The notes beneath the pieces are model-generated. The model was not told where the DNA came from, made no database searches, and saw only the letters and a list, made by a program, of their open reading frames with translations. Shown one piece after another: positions 1-8,042 of a DNA stretch of 56,495 bases. The position numbers were made by a program, and so were the translations under genes. Where the stretch lies: assembly GCA_934402375.1 (NCBI GenBank), contig CAKRUB010000018.1, positions 1 to 56,495 on the forward strand, in the 5' to 3' direction. Positions within the stretch are counted from its first letter, which is position 1. Each line of letters begins with the position of its first letter. This DNA comes from an uncultured Acetatifactor sp. GTDB lineage: Bacteria; Bacillota; Clostridia; Lachnospirales; Lachnospiraceae.

Positions 1-140
1 TAAAACCGGCTGCTTAGGCGGTTTATTTGCTGTGCCCTTTATTCCTTGGCTGTCCTCTACTTATTTGTTTCAAACTTGTACCTCCAAAACTTGAATTTTC
101 CAACTACACAAATTCTTATAGTAACTCAACAACTTGGGAA

Positions 141-371
141 TTATTCATATGTATACCCAGGCTTTTTATATAAATACGGTTCGTCAGGTGTAATATGAGC
201 ATCCCATACTTTTTCTTTCCATTGGTCTTCAGGAACATCTTTAATTGCAACAGATACACTTGATTTCTTACACCCTAATGTATCAGCTATCACTTCTGCA
301 ATTTTTTCTGCACATAATGTTTTCTGTTCATCCGTTCTTCCAGAAAAGCAGTTTATTTCTACATGTGGCAT
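141..371 (-). CDS. PptA-like 4-oxalocrotonate tautomerase family protein
   Basis: This is a 76-residue protein of the 4-oxalocrotonate tautomerase superfamily. These small oligomeric cytosolic enzymes use an N-terminal proline as the catalytic base for keto-enol tautomerisation. The start is set at the ATG whose second codon is proline (MPHVEINCFSGRTDEQ), because Pro becomes residue 1 after Met removal. A GGAGG site lies about 8 nt upstream of that ATG. A longer in-frame extension would bury the essential proline and is rejected. The ending with WDAHITP and KKPGY resembles E. coli PptA (YdcE). The length is normal for the family. The natural substrate is unknown. Confidence 0.88.
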   Translation of the reverse strand: MPHVEINCFSGRTDEQKTLCAEKIAEVIADTLGCKKSSVSVAIKDVPEDQWKEKVWDAHITPDEPYLYKKPGYTYE

Positions 372-869
372 ATTATCTATCCTCCATACAAATCCCGATT
401 TGTTAATTTGTTTTATTATAGCACATGCAAGCTCATTCACAATAAAAAAGAGCAACCGAATTTTCTCGATTACTCTCTGTTCATTGCTTCCATGATAATA
501 ATATCATAACTTCCTTTTCAAAAAAAGTCTCAATACCGTAGTCATTCCGTATATATTTGTAACTTTTTGTAAGTCGTTTTTCTTGCCACAATAATATTAT
601 CATCTCTTATTTGAAAAAGAAAGGTACGTGGGGTTAGTTCTTTGTTAGTCCATAGTTAGTCTTTTGTTAATTTCCCGTTATCATTCAAATAGAACATACC
701 GTTTTCCCCATAAGCTTACCACTCGTCACATTTCAGATGCTTACCACTCAGACTTACCACTTTGAATCACGGTTTTGTGATATTTTGCGATACTTTACGA
801 GGTTTTCTCTGTAAACGTCGAATGCCTTCAATCCCTTATAAATCAAGCATTCCCGCCACTTTCCAGTCC
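372..869. other. Gene-free AT-rich stretch with short direct repeats
   Basis: I see no convincing gene in these roughly 500 bases. All frames are broken by stops. It holds a minus-strand terminator-like hairpin (444-475), two near-copies of TTAGTYYTTTGTTA (about 634-670), and three copies of CTTACCACT (715-723, 740-748, 753-761). Clustered short direct repeats like these are sometimes left at ends of integrated elements, but no integrase or attachment site is recognisable. Confidence 0.4.
444..475 (-). terminator. Hairpin with T-tract on the minus strand
   Basis: Read on the minus strand, an imperfect stem (GAGTAATCGA paired with TTCGGTTGCTC) is followed by six Ts. It would end minus-strand transcription arriving from the gene-free stretch, just upstream of the tautomerase gene. 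Confidence 0.5.
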
Positions 870-2072
870 TTATTTTTCCTCAACGACTTGGAAGATATAA
901 AACTTCAAATAATAGCTCTGGTCTGCCGCCCAGAGAATCGGATGGTCGCATGCCTGCGTGCGGAACTCGACCTGACGCAGCCTCTTATGCGCGCCGGTGG
1001 CAGCCTCGCGGATTGTCTTTGCAAACAGATCCGGTTCCATGAAGTGGGAGCATGAACAGGTGACAAGATAGCCGCCGTTGCGAACCAGTTTCAGACCCCG
1101 CACATTGATCTCCCGGTAGCCCTTTACAGCATTTTTGACGGAATTTCTGGATTTGGTAAATGCGGGCGGGTCGAGGATTACAACATCGTAGCTCTCGCCC
1201 TTTGCCTCCAGCTCGGGCAGCAGTTCAAAAACATCCGCGCACAGGAAGCGGACAGTGCTTTCCAACCCGTTCAGCTTCGCATTTTCCGTTGCCTGATCTA
1301 CGGCAAGCTGGGAGGCATCGACACCGAACACATCGCTTGCCCCGGCAATGCCCGCGTTCAGAGCGAAAGAGCCGGTGTGCGTAAAGCAGTCGAGCACCTT
1401 TTTCCCCTTACAGATGCAGTGAATGGCGGCACGGTTGTTCTTCTGATCCAGAAAGAAACCGGTTTTCTGACCGTCCTCTACATCAACAATATATTTCACG
1501 CCGTTCTCCACGATCTCCACCTTAGTGTCAAAAGGCTCTCCGATAAACCCCTTGCTGCGTTCCATTCCCTCCTGCAGACGAATCTTGGCGTCACTGCGTT
1601 CGTAAACGCCGCGAATTGTGATGCCGTCCTCCGCCATGACCTTTTTCAGGGCATTCACTATGGTCAGCTTCCAGCGGTCAATGCCGAGAGCGAGAGACTC
1701 GACAACCAGAACATCTGAAAACTTATCCACGACGATTCCTGGAAGGAAATCAGCCTCACCAAAGATAACTCGGCAGCTGGAGGTATCGATGGTTTCCTTG
1801 CGATAATTCCATGCGTCCCGGACGCGCTGCTCCATAAACGCCTCGTCGATGAGCGTGTCCTTTTTGCGCGAAAGCATCCTCACGGTGATTTTAGATTTTG
1901 TGTTAATATAGCCGCAGCCCATCCCATAACCGTCGAAATCCCGAACCTCGACAATGTCTCCGTTGTCAAAGCTGCCCATAATGGAATCTATTTCATTGTC
2001 ATACACCCACATGCCGCCAGCCTTGAGTGTGCGGCCTTCGCCTTTTTTTAATGTTACAACTGTCTGATACAT
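870..2072 (-). CDS. Class I SAM-dependent rRNA methyltransferase (RlmI/RlmK family)
   Basis: This is a 400-residue cytosolic enzyme predicted to methylate a cytosine in 23S rRNA using S-adenosylmethionine. An N-terminal PUA-type RNA-binding domain (about residues 1-75) is followed by a linker and a Rossmann methyltransferase domain. Motif I is seen as DCFTHTGSFAL, motif IV as DPPAFTKSR, and a conserved cysteine segment as CSCSHF. Length and order match the YccW/RlmI group. The start ATG has GGTGAGG a few bases upstream. It is transcribed alone and convergently with nothing nearby. The exact nucleotide modified cannot be read from the sequence. Confidence 0.9.
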   Translation of the reverse strand: MYQTVVTLKKGEGRTLKAGGMWVYDNEIDSIMGSFDNGDIVEVRDFDGYGMGCGYINTKSKITVRMLSRKKDTLIDEAFMEQRVRDAWNYRKETIDTSSCRVIFGEADFLPGIVVDKFSDVLVVESLALGIDRWKLTIVNALKKVMAEDGITIRGVYERSDAKIRLQEGMERSKGFIGEPFDTKVEIVENGVKYIVDVEDGQKTGFFLDQKNNRAAIHCICKGKKVLDCFTHTGSFALNAGIAGASDVFGVDASQLAVDQATENAKLNGLESTVRFLCADVFELLPELEAKGESYDVVILDPPAFTKSRNSVKNAVKGYREINVRGLKLVRNGGYLVTCSCSHFMEPDLFAKTIREAATGAHKRLRQVEFRTQACDHPILWAADQSYYLKFYIFQVVEEK

Positions 2073-2197
2073 ATATCCTCACCTTCTGCCAACAGGATGG
2101 CACAGTCTTTTTAAGCCCGATTTCCTCTTAATTTTAAACTTTTTTCAGCCGACAATCAATCGTAACTTCGGGGTTATGATTTTCTTTTGTTTAACCC

Positions 2198-2226
2198 TTG
2201 ACAATTACACATTTTTCATTTATTAT
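2198..2226 (+). promoter_or_regulatory. Sigma-A promoter of tRNA-Pro
   Basis: TTGACA at 2198-2203, a 17-nt spacer and TATTAT at 2221-2226, placed 24 nt before the tRNA. Confidence 0.75.
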
Positions 2227-2250
2227 TTTACTGTTGTGAATTACATTGAT

Positions 2251-2324
2251 CGGCGCGTGGCTCAGCTTGGTAGAGCGCTGCGTTCGGGACGCAGAGGTCG
2301 CAAGTTCAAATCTTGTCGCGCCGA
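2251..2324 (+). tRNA. tRNA-Pro (CGG)
   Basis: The acceptor arm CGGCGCG (2251-2257) pairs exactly with CGCGCCG (2317-2323), with discriminator A at 2324. The anticodon stem CTGCG/CGCAG carries loop TTCGGGA, giving anticodon CGG. The T arm contains GTTCAAATC. CCA is not encoded. Confidence 0.95.
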
Positions 2325-2326
2325 CT

Positions 2327-2363
2327 AAAAAACTGTTTCCAGTTTGTCTGGAGGCAGTTTTTT
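2327..2363 (+). terminator. Rho-independent terminator after tRNA-Pro
   Basis: AAAAAACTG (2327-2335) pairs with CAGTTTTTT (2355-2363), so the 3' arm doubles as the T-tract. It lies 2 nt after the tRNA. Confidence 0.75.
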
Positions 2364-2505
2364 GCTTTCCGATATATTCTGAACCTTGCAGCACTTGCGT
2401 CCCCAGACGCAGATGGTTGTCATACGTTTTTCCCTGTAAAAGGTGTAATCATCATTGCAAATCCAGAATATAAGTAAATTTCAAAATTATAAGGAGTATC
2501 TGACT

Positions 2506-2814
2506 ATGGAAGAAACCATCCTGCAAACAGAAAGATTACGGTTGAGAAGATTTCAGGACAGCGACCTACAGGATCTGTATGAATACCTGTCCGACGAGGA
2601 GGTCGTCCGGCACGAGCCTTATAAGCCAATGAGTCTTGAGGAGACGAAGAATAATCTTGTGTGGCGGGTCTCCACTGATGAAATGATCGCGGTCGAGCTT
2701 AAGGAAAAGCATAAGCTGATAGGAAATGTCTACTTCTGGAAGGATGAGCAGGGAAATCCGATCTGGAAGGACAGCTATGTCTATGCAGCTTTGCAGGGGG
2801 ATGTTGAAAACTAA
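2506..2814 (+). pseudogene. GNAT acetyltransferase with internal deletion
   Basis: The 102-residue reading frame begins like a RimJ/RimL-type N-acetyltransferase (MEETILQTERLRLRRF), with AAGGAG before the ATG. It runs normally to LIGNVYF (residues 71-77), then passes directly into FWKDEQGNPIWKDSYVY. In full-length relatives that second segment is the extreme C-terminus, about 70 residues further on and preceded by another NVYF-like stretch. The missing part includes the acetyl-CoA binding region. The likely cause is an in-frame deletion between two similar NVYF-coding segments. What I see is the short frame and its two ends. The deletion is inferred from the remembered family layout. It is probably inactive. 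Confidence 0.7.
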
Positions 2815-2843
2815 GAAGAAGCAGCAAACAGTGGGAGGCGGAC

Positions 2844-3776
2844 ATGGAGGAAAAAGCAAAGAAAAAGAAGCACACAGGCATTAAGGTACTGCTGGGCATT
2901 CTGGCGGTATTCATTATCGCGCTCGGTGCACTGGCGATCCGGTTCTATCCGGTCTATGGGGCAGCGACGTTTCTGGAAAAGAATCTGACGCTGGATCACA
3001 TGGAATATTCAGTGGAGGTGGAAATTAACCGGGATGAGCTGGAGGAGAAGCAGGCGAAGCTGCTGGATGGGCTTGCGTCGATAACGGGTATGGACAGGAA
3101 TGCTATGTACCGGCTGAAAATAGAGGGCAGTGTGGACGGTGACATCATCCATGCGTGCATCTATCCTGACGGACAGACTTCTCCGCTGATTGAGCTTTAT
3201 CTGAGCGATGACACGGATGTCATAAATGGAGCCGTCCTGTATAATGCGGTGCGGGAGAACTACTGCGGGCAAAATCCGATGCTCACCTATCTGATTCCGG
3301 TTTGGAGTGACCATGAATATGTAACGCTGGAACAGGCGGAGCAGATGCTTGAGGTTGATCTGAGCACTCTGAGAGATTTCAGAATGCCTTTCAGGGATAC
3401 AAAGCTTTCCGCAAAAATGTATTTTGCGGCCTTGGCTGTAATGCAGAGAGAAAACGCGGCTGAAGCGGAAAGATATTACATGAAGCTCTCGGGGCTGGAT
3501 TTTGTGCTGCACTTGAATGAGATAACGCCATCGGTGGACGCGAAGTTCGACATGGAGAAGCCAGCGGCTTTGCTGGAAAAATATGCCGACAAGCTCTCGC
3601 TGCTGGGGGTTAGTCTCGACAGCGACAGACTGCGGATTTTCGACGCGATCTCTGCGACGGTCAGGATGGAAAAGGACGGAACGGCATTGCAGATACCGGA
3701 AAATGTTATCAGCCAGAACACAGTGGATATTATCAGCGGTCTGCGCTCGGTTGTGCAGGAAATTTCCGGCAGATAG
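2844..3776 (+). CDS. Hypothetical membrane-anchored protein
   Basis: I do not recognise this 310-residue protein. A lysine-rich start (MEEKAKKKKHTGIK) precedes one hydrophobic segment (about residues 13-33), which fits an N-terminal membrane anchor with the remainder outside the cell. The body is acidic and predicted mixed alpha/beta. It has no cysteine-rich, nuclease or hydrolase motif. GGGAGG lies 9-14 nt before the ATG. It follows the broken GNAT gene by 29 nt and precedes the metal-exporter operon, which has its own promoter, so the three need not be functionally linked. Confidence 0.6.
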   Translation: MEEKAKKKKHTGIKVLLGILAVFIIALGALAIRFYPVYGAATFLEKNLTLDHMEYSVEVEINRDELEEKQAKLLDGLASITGMDRNAMYRLKIEGSVDGDIIHACIYPDGQTSPLIELYLSDDTDVINGAVLYNAVRENYCGQNPMLTYLIPVWSDHEYVTLEQAEQMLEVDLSTLRDFRMPFRDTKLSAKMYFAALAVMQRENAAEAERYYMKLSGLDFVLHLNEITPSVDAKFDMEKPAALLEKYADKLSLLGVSLDSDRLRIFDAISATVRMEKDGTALQIPENVISQNTVDIISGLRSVVQEISGR

Positions 3777-3805
3777 AGCAGGAGACATAAAAGAATAAAA
3801 TATAC

Positions 3806-3834
3806 TTGACAAGTAGCCTCGCAGTCAGTAATAT
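3806..3834 (+). promoter_or_regulatory. Sigma-A promoter of the metal-exporter/Fur operon
   Basis: TTGACA (3806-3811), a 17-nt spacer and TATAAT-like TAATAT (3829-3834). Transcription should start near 3841, immediately before the palindrome at 3848-3870. Confidence 0.75.
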
Positions 3835-3847
3835 AAGAGCCCAGATG

Positions 3848-3870
3848 CAGATGCAACTCATTTGCATCTG
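3848..3870 (+). promoter_or_regulatory. Palindrome at the transcription start, candidate Fur-family operator
   Basis: CAGATGCAA (3848-3856) and TTGCATCTG (3862-3870) form a perfect 9-bp inverted repeat around a 5-nt centre. A further copy of CAGATGCA starts at 3842. It lies just downstream of the predicted transcription start of an operon that encodes a Fur-family regulator, so it is a natural autoregulatory operator. A leader-RNA hairpin is the alternative. No T-tract follows that would make it a good terminator. Confidence 0.5.
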
Positions 3871-3904
3871 GATTTTAAATTTTTATTGCTGTCGGGGAGG
3901 AAAT

Positions 3905-4744
3905 ATGTTAGACGTAATACTGGATACGTTGTTGGACGTTGTCAAACTACTGCCGTTTTTGTTTTTGACCTATCTGGTGATGGAGTATCTGGAGCATAAG
4001 ACAGGCGACAAAGCGGCGGCACTGGTGAAAAAGGCTGGAAAGTTCGGTCCGGTGATCGGAGGCGTTCTGGGAATTGTTCCGCAGTGCGGATTTTCGGCGG
4101 CTGCCTCGAACCTCTATGCTGGACGGGTCATTACCCTTGGCACGCTCATGGCGATTTATCTTTCCACATCGGACGAGATGCTGCCGATACTGATTTCGGA
4201 GCAGGCGCCGGTGGGTACGATACTGAAAATATTACTTGGCAAGGCGGCAATCGGTATTGTTGCCGGTCTGGTGATTGATTTGCTGTTGCGCGGTAAAAAT
4301 AAGAATGAACACGAACATATACACGATATATGCGAGCAGGAGCATTGCCACTGCGAGAAAGGTATTGTCCGCTCAGCACTCTCGCATACCCTGCAGATTT
4401 CCCTGTTTATTCTGGTGATCACCTTTGTCCTGAACCTTCTCTTATTTATTGTTGGAGAGGATGCGCTTGCAGGGCTCATCCAGAACAGGCGGTTCGTCGG
4501 TCCTCTTCTGGCGGGGGTTGTAGGCCTGATTCCGAACTGCGCCGGTTCGGTAGTCATCACGCAGCTGTATCTGGAGAAGATCATCGGCATCGGCGCGGCG
4601 TTTGCGGGACTGCTTACGGGAAGCGGCGTCGGTCTGCTGGTGCTGTTCCGCGTCAACCATGACAGGAAAGAGAATCTGAAGATTCTGGGACTTTTATATG
4701 TGATCGGCGTGGCGGCAGGTATTGTAATGGAGTTTCTTTTCTAA
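3905..4744 (+). CDS. PF11449-type polytopic metal (manganese/arsenic-like) exporter
   Basis: This 279-residue inner-membrane protein has about eight to ten hydrophobic segments arranged as two related halves. Each half carries a proline/cysteine signature: IVPQCGFSAAASNLY near residue 58 and LIPNCAGSVV near residue 208. Between them sits a cytosolic loop rich in His, Glu and Cys (EHEHIHD...EHCHCEKG), typical of divalent-metal binding. The layout matches the family annotated as arsenic efflux or putative manganese transporter. The ATG at 3905 follows GGGGAGG; an in-frame upstream extension would start inside the promoter and is rejected. A Fur-family regulator follows 21 nt later, supporting metal-responsive export. 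The metal is not determined. Confidence 0.75.
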   Translation: MLDVILDTLLDVVKLLPFLFLTYLVMEYLEHKTGDKAAALVKKAGKFGPVIGGVLGIVPQCGFSAAASNLYAGRVITLGTLMAIYLSTSDEMLPILISEQAPVGTILKILLGKAAIGIVAGLVIDLLLRGKNKNEHEHIHDICEQEHCHCEKGIVRSALSHTLQISLFILVITFVLNLLLFIVGEDALAGLIQNRRFVGPLLAGVVGLIPNCAGSVVITQLYLEKIIGIGAAFAGLLTGSGVGLLVLFRVNHDRKENLKILGLLYVIGVAAGIVMEFLF

Positions 4745-4765
4745 AAAATACACGGAGGCATATAG

Positions 4766-5242
4766 ATGGATAAGCTCGCAAAGCTGTCTGCCCGCGGGGC
4801 GGCGTATACTGATCTCGGAGAGCCGGAGTATCCGCAGGGGATAAAGTGGACGAAGCAGCGTAAAAGTGTATATAAGATTTTGTGGAGTGCGGCGGAGCCG
4901 GTCAGCGCGGCTCAGATCTATCAGCTTGCCTGCAGGGATATGCAGGGTGAGGAGTATGCGCCATCGACAATCTACCGGATTCTCACAGCGTTTGAGGAGC
5001 GGGGGCTTGTGGAGAAGACCATCTGGATGGGAGACGACACGGCAGTCTATGCATTGAACAGGGGCGGACATACACACTATGCGGTTTGTCTGGACTGCCA
5101 TAAGAGAATCCCATTGCAAAGCTGTCCGTTCACGCATATTCATGTTGGAAAAGAAACCGGTGATTTTACGATCACCGGTCACAAGCTGGAGCTATACGGT
5201 TATTGTGCAGACTGCCAGCGCGCAAGGCAGAAAGGCGAGTAA
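4766..5242 (+). CDS. Fur family transcriptional regulator
   Basis: This 158-residue DNA-binding metalloregulator has a winged-helix domain (about residues 25-95, containing TKQRKSVYKILW and PSTIYRIL) followed by a dimerisation domain. The metal-site segment is GGHTHYAVCLDC. The structural zinc cysteines are C108-x-x-C111 and C147-x-x-C150. Its N-terminus is about 20 residues longer than a minimal Fur. It is the second gene of the operon with the exporter and presumably represses it through the palindrome at 3848-3870. Fur, Zur, Mur and PerR type cannot be decided from motifs alone. An extra CPFTHIH segment near residue 119 could supply further metal ligands. Confidence 0.85.
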   Translation: MDKLAKLSARGAAYTDLGEPEYPQGIKWTKQRKSVYKILWSAAEPVSAAQIYQLACRDMQGEEYAPSTIYRILTAFEERGLVEKTIWMGDDTAVYALNRGGHTHYAVCLDCHKRIPLQSCPFTHIHVGKETGDFTITGHKLELYGYCADCQRARQKGE

Positions 5243-5295
5243 ATCAGCATTTTACTGTATTTTTGAAATTTTTTAAAAAAATTTGAAAAAAGGTA

Positions 5296-5324
5296 TTGCA
5301 TTTTCCAAAAGCATGTACTATAAT
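5296..5324 (+). promoter_or_regulatory. Sigma-A promoter of tRNA-Lys
   Basis: TTGCAT (5296-5301), a 17-nt spacer and a perfect TATAAT (5319-5324). Confidence 0.75.
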
Positions 5325-5361
5325 AACTCTTGCGTTGTGAGGGAAACAAAACAAAGCAAAT

Positions 5362-5434
5362 GCACCGCTAGCTCAGTTGGTAGAGCACCTGACTCTTAAT
5401 CAGGGTGTCCAGGGTTCGAGCCCCTGGCGGTGCA
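5362..5434 (+). tRNA. tRNA-Lys (CTT)
   Basis: GCACCGC (5362-5368) pairs with GCGGTGC (5427-5433), discriminator A at 5434. The anticodon stem CCTGA/TCAGG holds loop CTCTTAA, giving anticodon CTT. The T arm contains GGTTCGAGCC. No encoded CCA. Confidence 0.95.
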
Positions 5435-5439
5435 CTTAG

Positions 5440-5482
5440 AAGTCCTAGGCTTGCTAATAGACGAGTTTGGGGCTTTTTTTTG
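5440..5482 (+). terminator. Terminator after tRNA-Lys
   Basis: AAGTCCTA (5440-5447) pairs, with G-U pairs, to TGGGGCTT (5468-5475), followed by a run of Ts to 5481. Confidence 0.55.
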
Positions 5483-5536
5483 TACATAAAAGGATTTTAT
5501 CGTCCGGAAAACGGAGATATGGAAGAGGAAGCAGTA

Positions 5537-6907
5537 ATGAATACACAGTCTGAATTGACAAAGAAAATTTTTAAACTGACGCTGCCGATTGTGGTGCAGA
5601 ATCTGCTGAGTGCGGCGGTGAGCTCCGCCGATGTTATCATGTTGAATTATGTGAGCCAGTCGGCAATCTCGGCGGTGTCTCTGGCAACGCAGTATACTAA
5701 CATACTTTTCATGGTTTTTTATGGGCTGGGAACGGGTGCAACCATGCTGTGCGCACAATATTACGGGAAAAAGGATTTTCAGGCGATTCGTGTCGTCGAG
5801 GGAATTGCGCTCCGCTTCTCGATGAGCTTTTCGCTGCTGTTTGCCATTCTTGCGCTGGGCTGCCCGGAGCTGCTTATGAAGCTTTTTACAAAGGATGCAG
5901 AGCTGATTTCCTACGGCGCTTCTTATCTCAGGGTGCTGAGCGTTGCCTATCTGTGCTGGGGCGTAACGGAGGTTTACCTTTCTATTTTAAGGAGTATCGG
6001 AAGGGTGAAGATCAGCATGGCATTGAATATGCTGGCGTTTGTGCTCAATATCTTTTTAAATGCGGTATTTATTTTCGGACTCTTCGGTATGCCGAAGCTG
6101 GGCGTTCTTGGTGTTGCGATTGCAACCTCCGCATCCCGTCTGGTCGAATTGCTGGCGTGCATTATTGTTTCGCTGCGGAGCAAGGATGTCCGCCTGAATC
6201 CCGCGTATATCTTCCTGCGCAATAAGGTGCTCTTTGCAGATTTTGTAAAGCTGTCACTGCCGGCGCTTGCAAATGATATTGTATGGGGAACGGCGTTCTC
6301 CATGTATTCCGTAATTCTCGGGCATCTTGGAAATGACGCGGTGGCGGCGAATTCCATCGTGACAGTGGTGCGCAGCTTCGGAACCACACTCTGTTTTGGC
6401 GTTGCCAGTGGCAGCGGCATCCTGCTGGGCAATATTATGGGCGAGGGGAAGATGGAGGAAGCGCGGAAATGCGTGAAAAGTGCTCTAAAGCTGACCGTTG
6501 CGAGCGGTGCAATCGGAGGCATTCTCATTCTCTGCATGACGCCGTTTGTTCTGCGGTTTGCCGATTTGACGGAAACTGCCATGCACTACCTGAAATATAT
6601 GCTGCTGATTAACTCTTATTATGTCATGGGGGCTGCGGTGAATACGACCCTGATCGCGGGTGTTTTCCGCGCGGGTGGGGACAGTCGTTTCGGCTTCATC
6701 TGCGATACAATAGATATGTGGGGCTATGCTGTGCCGCTGGGCTTCTTCGCGGCGTTTGTCCTGAAGCTCCCTGTGCTCTGGGTGTACTTCCTGCTCTGCA
6801 CGGACGAATTTGTGAAATGGCCGTGGGTTATCCGAAGGTACAGGAGTGAGAAATGGTTGAAGAATATTACAAGGGATAATATAATGGATGCAGAGGTAAA
6901 ACAGTAA
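5537..6907 (+). CDS. MATE family multidrug/sodium antiporter
   Basis: This roughly 456-residue polytopic membrane protein is predicted to have 12 transmembrane segments in two related halves. It has typical MATE features: an early TLPIVVQNLLSAAVSSADVIML segment in helix 1, and the mid-protein restart LSLPALANDIVWG. The family exports drugs or metabolites in exchange for Na+ or H+. The ATG at 5537 has AGAGGAA about 7 nt upstream. An in-frame ATG at 5519 has its GGAG only 2 nt away and is less likely. It follows the tRNA-Lys terminator and precedes two carbohydrate- or lipid-related genes. The substrate is unknown. Confidence 0.85.
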   Translation: MNTQSELTKKIFKLTLPIVVQNLLSAAVSSADVIMLNYVSQSAISAVSLATQYTNILFMVFYGLGTGATMLCAQYYGKKDFQAIRVVEGIALRFSMSFSLLFAILALGCPELLMKLFTKDAELISYGASYLRVLSVAYLCWGVTEVYLSILRSIGRVKISMALNMLAFVLNIFLNAVFIFGLFGMPKLGVLGVAIATSASRLVELLACIIVSLRSKDVRLNPAYIFLRNKVLFADFVKLSLPALANDIVWGTAFSMYSVILGHLGNDAVAANSIVTVVRSFGTTLCFGVASGSGILLGNIMGEGKMEEARKCVKSALKLTVASGAIGGILILCMTPFVLRFADLTETAMHYLKYMLLINSYYVMGAAVNTTLIAGVFRAGGDSRFGFICDTIDMWGYAVPLGFFAAFVLKLPVLWVYFLLCTDEFVKWPWVIRRYRSEKWLKNITRDNIMDAEVKQ

Positions 6908-6931
6908 AATCAGTGCATAGGAGTGACGGAC

Positions 6932-8014
6932 ATGAGATTTACGGCGACGGAAGACAAGGTAAGAGTGACAGGAAGAACATTATTTGTGGATGGAGTCAGG
7001 TATCTCGGATTTTCCGGGACAAGCATCGCCTTTACCTTTGCCGGCAGAAAGGCGGAGGCTTTGATCTGGAGCAATGCCAATGAATGGGGTGCGGACAACG
7101 ACGACCTCAGAGGACGTATCGCAGTTTATGTCAATGATGAGGAGGAGCCGAGAAAGCGCATCTGCCTGAATTGTGAGGAGGCTGTCTATACGCTTTACGA
7201 GAGCGAGCGTGAGGAGCAGGTCACGATCCGGCTTGTGAAATATTCCGAGGCGGCTTTCGGAAAATGCGGTATCCGTTTTGTGGAGATTGATACGGACAGA
7301 CTTATGACGCCTCCTGCGCACGCTGACAGAAGGATAGAGATTATCGGTGATTCCATTACCTGCGGCTATGGTGTGGAGGCGGAGAATGAACTGCAGCCGT
7401 TCCGCACGCTCACGGAGAATCCCACAAAGTCCTACTCGCTGCTGACGGCAAAGCGCCTGCATGCTGAGGCGAGTCTGGTTTCATGGAGTGGAAATGGGAT
7501 CATTTCCGGTTATGTCGAGGAGACAGCGACAGCGCCCTCCGACAAGTGGCTCATGCCGGAGGTTTACCGGTATACCGATATTTCCGGTTCGGAGAAGCTT
7601 TTCGGAGAGGATGAGTCGAAATGGGAAAAATGGGATTTCAGCCGTTTTGTTCCCGACGTCATTTTAATAAATCTCGGAACGAACGACTGTAGCTGGTGCA
7701 AGGACATACAGGAGCGGAGGGATCGGTACAAAGAGCTGTATATGGAGTTCCTGCAATTCATCCGCGAAAAGAATCCGACGGCGCAGATTTTCTGTATGCT
7801 GGGGACAATGGACCAGAGAGTGCTGAAGGAGCTCGGAGAGGCAGTGGAAGGTTTTCGGGAGGCACAGGGCGATGCAAAGGTTCATTTCCTGCCGCTGCCG
7901 GCACAGAATGCAGAGGACGGCTATGGCGCTGACTGGCATCCCAGTGCTCTGACGCAGAGAAAGACAGCTGAGATTGTTGCCGCAGAGGTTGGCAGAGTGA
8001 TGGGCTGGGAGTAA
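6932..8014 (+). CDS. Two-domain SGNH/GDSL hydrolase, CE2-like esterase
   Basis: This 360-residue protein has an N-terminal beta-rich domain (about residues 1-120) followed by an SGNH hydrolase domain. Catalytic blocks are IIGDSITCGYG (nucleophile Ser, block I), SWSGNG, NLGTND (block III) and DWHPS (Asp and His, block V). A jelly-roll domain before an SGNH domain is the architecture of carbohydrate esterase family 2, which removes acetyl groups from plant polysaccharides. No signal peptide is visible, so it probably acts on imported acetylated sugars in the cytosol. The ATG at 6932 is 8 nt after AGGAG; a GTG three codons earlier is less likely. Confidence 0.82.
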   Translation: MRFTATEDKVRVTGRTLFVDGVRYLGFSGTSIAFTFAGRKAEALIWSNANEWGADNDDLRGRIAVYVNDEEEPRKRICLNCEEAVYTLYESEREEQVTIRLVKYSEAAFGKCGIRFVEIDTDRLMTPPAHADRRIEIIGDSITCGYGVEAENELQPFRTLTENPTKSYSLLTAKRLHAEASLVSWSGNGIISGYVEETATAPSDKWLMPEVYRYTDISGSEKLFGEDESKWEKWDFSRFVPDVILINLGTNDCSWCKDIQERRDRYKELYMEFLQFIREKNPTAQIFCMLGTMDQRVLKELGEAVEGFREAQGDAKVHFLPLPAQNAEDGYGADWHPSALTQRKTAEIVAAEVGRVMGWE

Positions 8015-8042
8015 TCAGCTTTGAAAAGGGAGGTTGTGCGGA

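Noticed and set aside
3..24. Small hairpin AAACCG/CGGTTT at the left edge
   Set aside because: It may be the terminator of a gene outside the window, but only a 6-bp stem is visible and there is no context to decide.
476..869. Remnant of a phage-type integrase gene on the minus strand
   Set aside because: The base composition and repeats recall ends of integrated elements, but every frame is broken and no integrase motif can be read.
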